Shown piece by piece: positions 62,720-64,000 of a DNA stretch of 64,000 nucleotides. Within the stretch, counting starts at the first letter, position 1. Each line of letters begins with the position of its first letter. Source of the DNA: Paraclostridium tenue (GTDB taxonomy: Bacteria > Bacillota > Clostridia > Peptostreptococcales > Peptostreptococcaceae); assembly GCF_015668515.1 (NCBI RefSeq), contig NZ_JADPFO010000001.1, positions 708,823 through 772,822 of the forward strand, read 5' to 3'. Position numbers and translations under genes: made by a program. The notes beneath the pieces were generated by a model. That model searched no databases and had not been told where the DNA came from. It saw only the letters and a list, made by a program, of their open reading frames with translations.

Positions 62720-64000
62720 CTAATTATTAACACCTACACTCCTAAGAAAATCATAAGTCTCGTCTAAATTCTTATCATCAGGAACATACAAAATCATTCC
62801 TTTTCTACTTCTCGTCAATAAAACTCTATAAATATTTTCCATAATCAATTTAGGATTTTTATACTTCTTCAAATGGTATCCAAGCTTATTTTCATCAAAA
62901 TCAAATTTACCATTTCTAACAACATAATCTCCACCAAATATAACAATAGGAAAATCTATCTCTAACCCCTGACATGCAAACTCAGAAGCAGCAGTTTCCA
63001 TTTCATTACAATCTCTTAAAAACCATTTACCTGCCTCTCTTGAATCTATATAACTTGTAAAATTACTTTTTCCTAAAGCTTTCTTAACATTTTCAAAATC
63101 ATTGCCCTTTACCTTTGAAGATATAAGAAGACCATGCTTTAAATTCTTATTTTCAAGATTTTCAACATACTCCATACACTTATTAAAATCGCGGCTTACC
63201 TTAATAACAAAACCTTTAGACTTTATATGATCTAACTCTTTTCTTGCCTCAAAAACATTACAACTTAAAACTGATTCAATAAACTTTGATATATCTATAA
63301 AATTATTTCTAATAGACACATCTAGGTGCAACTCATTTACTATATTTAAATTTTTAACCTCTGAAAAATCCTCTTTAAACTTATCAGGTAAATATATATC
63401 ATAATCTATTCTATCTTTTAGCACCTCTACCCAGAGCTTAATTCCTTTTTCCTCTCCTTCATGGATAGATTGTCCATTTCCTACAAAACAAACTAAAGTA
63501 ACATCACCTTTAGCTTTGTAGATTTTATCACATATATCAATTAAAGCTTGCGGCTCACTTATACCACCTGAATTCATCTTTTCTTCATCCCAAGCTCTTT
63601 GGGCTTCATCAAATAATAAAACATTATAATTAGGAATTTTATTATTGTTCATAAACTCTCTTTTAAACTTAATAGCTCCTTTTATATAAGCTTTACCTAA
63701 ACCTTCTTTTCCAAGTGCTTCATCAATTTGAGCTTCTATAACATTTACAAGAGGTCCATTTCCTGATAAATATATAGCTCCACCTTCATTAGTGTTCTTG
63801 CTTTGTATATACTTGTTGTAATTGTATAAAAACTTAAGAGCTACAAGAGTTTTTCCCGCACCTGGAACTCCACTTATAAAAACTATATTTTTGCCACGAT
63901 TTTTTGTCATGTTATTAAATACTATTTTCTTAAGTTGTGTATAGGCTTTTTCGATATCTCCATCTGAAATACTTTGTATATGTGGTAACTTACCACTTTT
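62720..64000 (-). CDS. DUF2075-family helicase-like ATPase, partial at window edge
   Basis: The frame is open through the right edge: codons before the internal ATG at 63910 read on as SDGDIEKAYTQLKKIVFNN, so at least 427 residues are in the window and the start lies outside. Visible motifs are Walker A SGVPGAGKT, Walker B VLLFDEAQRAW, a CFVGNGQSIHEGEEKG segment, and late RVLLTRSRKGMILYVP (helicase motif VI-like). This is the DUF2075 / Schlafen-like helicase group, often linked to phage defence with an N-terminal nuclease. That part cannot be seen here. Confidence 0.88.
   Translation of the reverse strand, partial: KSGKLPHIQSISDGDIEKAYTQLKKIVFNNMTKNRGKNIVFISGVPGAGKTLVALKFLYNYNKYIQSKNTNEGGAIYLSGNGPLVNVIEAQIDEALGKEGLGKAYIKGAIKFKREFMNNNKIPNYNVLLFDEAQRAWDEEKMNSGGISEPQALIDICDKIYKAKGDVTLVCFVGNGQSIHEGEEKGIKLWVEVLKDRIDYDIYLPDKFKEDFSEVKNLNIVNELHLDVSIRNNFIDISKFIESVLSCNVFEARKELDHIKSKGFVIKVSRDFNKCMEYVENLENKNLKHGLLISSKVKGNDFENVKKALGKSNFTSYIDSREAGKWFLRDCNEMETAASEFACQGLEIDFPIVIFGGDYVVRNGKFDFDENKLGYHLKKYKNPKLIMENIYRVLLTRSRKGMILYVPDDKNLDETYDFLRSVGVNN

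Noticed and set aside
1-64000. CRISPR array, tRNA or rRNA genes, prophage genes
   Set aside because: No evenly spaced short repeats, no cloverleaf-like or rRNA-like segments, and no phage structural or integrase genes were noticed.

Overview
The window is AT-rich, low-GC Firmicute DNA. Genes are packed tightly, about nine in ten on the minus strand, with AGGAGG-type ribosome binding sites and many TTG/GTG starts. A small secreted sialidase, AgrC/AgrA-like LytTR two-component systems, a CD1871A-family CXXC micro-protein, a lysine riboswitch and a PilZ cellulose-synthase-like operon together point to an anaerobic Clostridia of the Peptostreptococcaceae. Paeniclostridium (Clostridium) sordellii or a close relative is my best guess. 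This is inference from gene content and the sialidase, not from a marker gene. No rRNA, tRNA, CRISPR array, intact insertion sequence or prophage was seen.

Layout, left to right. 1-3 kb: an ECF sigma/DUF4179-type anti-sigma pair flanked by two identical 159-bp direct repeats, and a decayed gene. 3-9 kb: a Ca2+-type P-ATPase, a 5'-truncated alpha/beta hydrolase, a ClC chloride channel family protein and a MerR pseudogene. 9-19 kb: a secreted sialidase, then a MacB/FtsX-type ABC exporter with a DUF3139-like protein and a lipoprotein, downstream of two tandem AgrC/AgrA-like systems; one response regulator is frameshifted in an A-tract. 19.5-25 kb: a PucR regulator with an M20 amidohydrolase and an MFS carrier, and a DUF4300-like lipoprotein. 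25-31.6 kb: a five-gene exopolysaccharide operon (VTC-domain protein, DUF4956, CotH kinase, PilZ-containing cellulose-synthase-like glycosyltransferase, membrane-anchored GH5 endoglucanase). 31.9-33.7 kb: a YfcC-family carrier under a lysine riboswitch with its terminator. 34-37.5 kb: an XRE-cupin regulator divergent from D-serine ammonia-lyase, and a DUF3786 protein.

37.7-52.6 kb is a double sugar-acid island. The first module (GntR, IlvD/Edd dehydratase, GntP permease, KDPG aldolase, KDG kinase) fits gluconate or a similar aldonate: acid to KDG to KDPG to pyruvate plus glyceraldehyde-3-phosphate. The second module (GntR, SDR fructuronate reductase, aldolase, kinase, UxuA, UxaC, TRAP DctP/Q/M) fits glucuronate: fructuronate, mannonate, KDG, KDPG. 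Each module ends in the same 41-bp terminator. The second copy has cut off the start of a radical SAM gene, marking a recombination joint.

52.8-59.4 kb: a TlpA-like thiol lipoprotein, the CXXC micro-protein and a NapH-like 4Fe-4S membrane protein precede an OmpR/histidine kinase pair and an ABC transporter. 59.5-64 kb: an alpha/beta hydrolase, an unknown 78-residue protein, release factor 3 (prfC) and a DUF2075 helicase-like ATPase that runs off the window edge.

Taken together the genes suggest a host-associated scavenger: sialidase plus uronate and gluconate catabolism, D-serine and N-acyl amino acid degradation, surface polysaccharide synthesis, and several envelope-sensing systems each coupled to an exporter. 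The window is also rich in gene fossils (at least seven decayed, truncated or frameshifted genes), often lying beside terminators.
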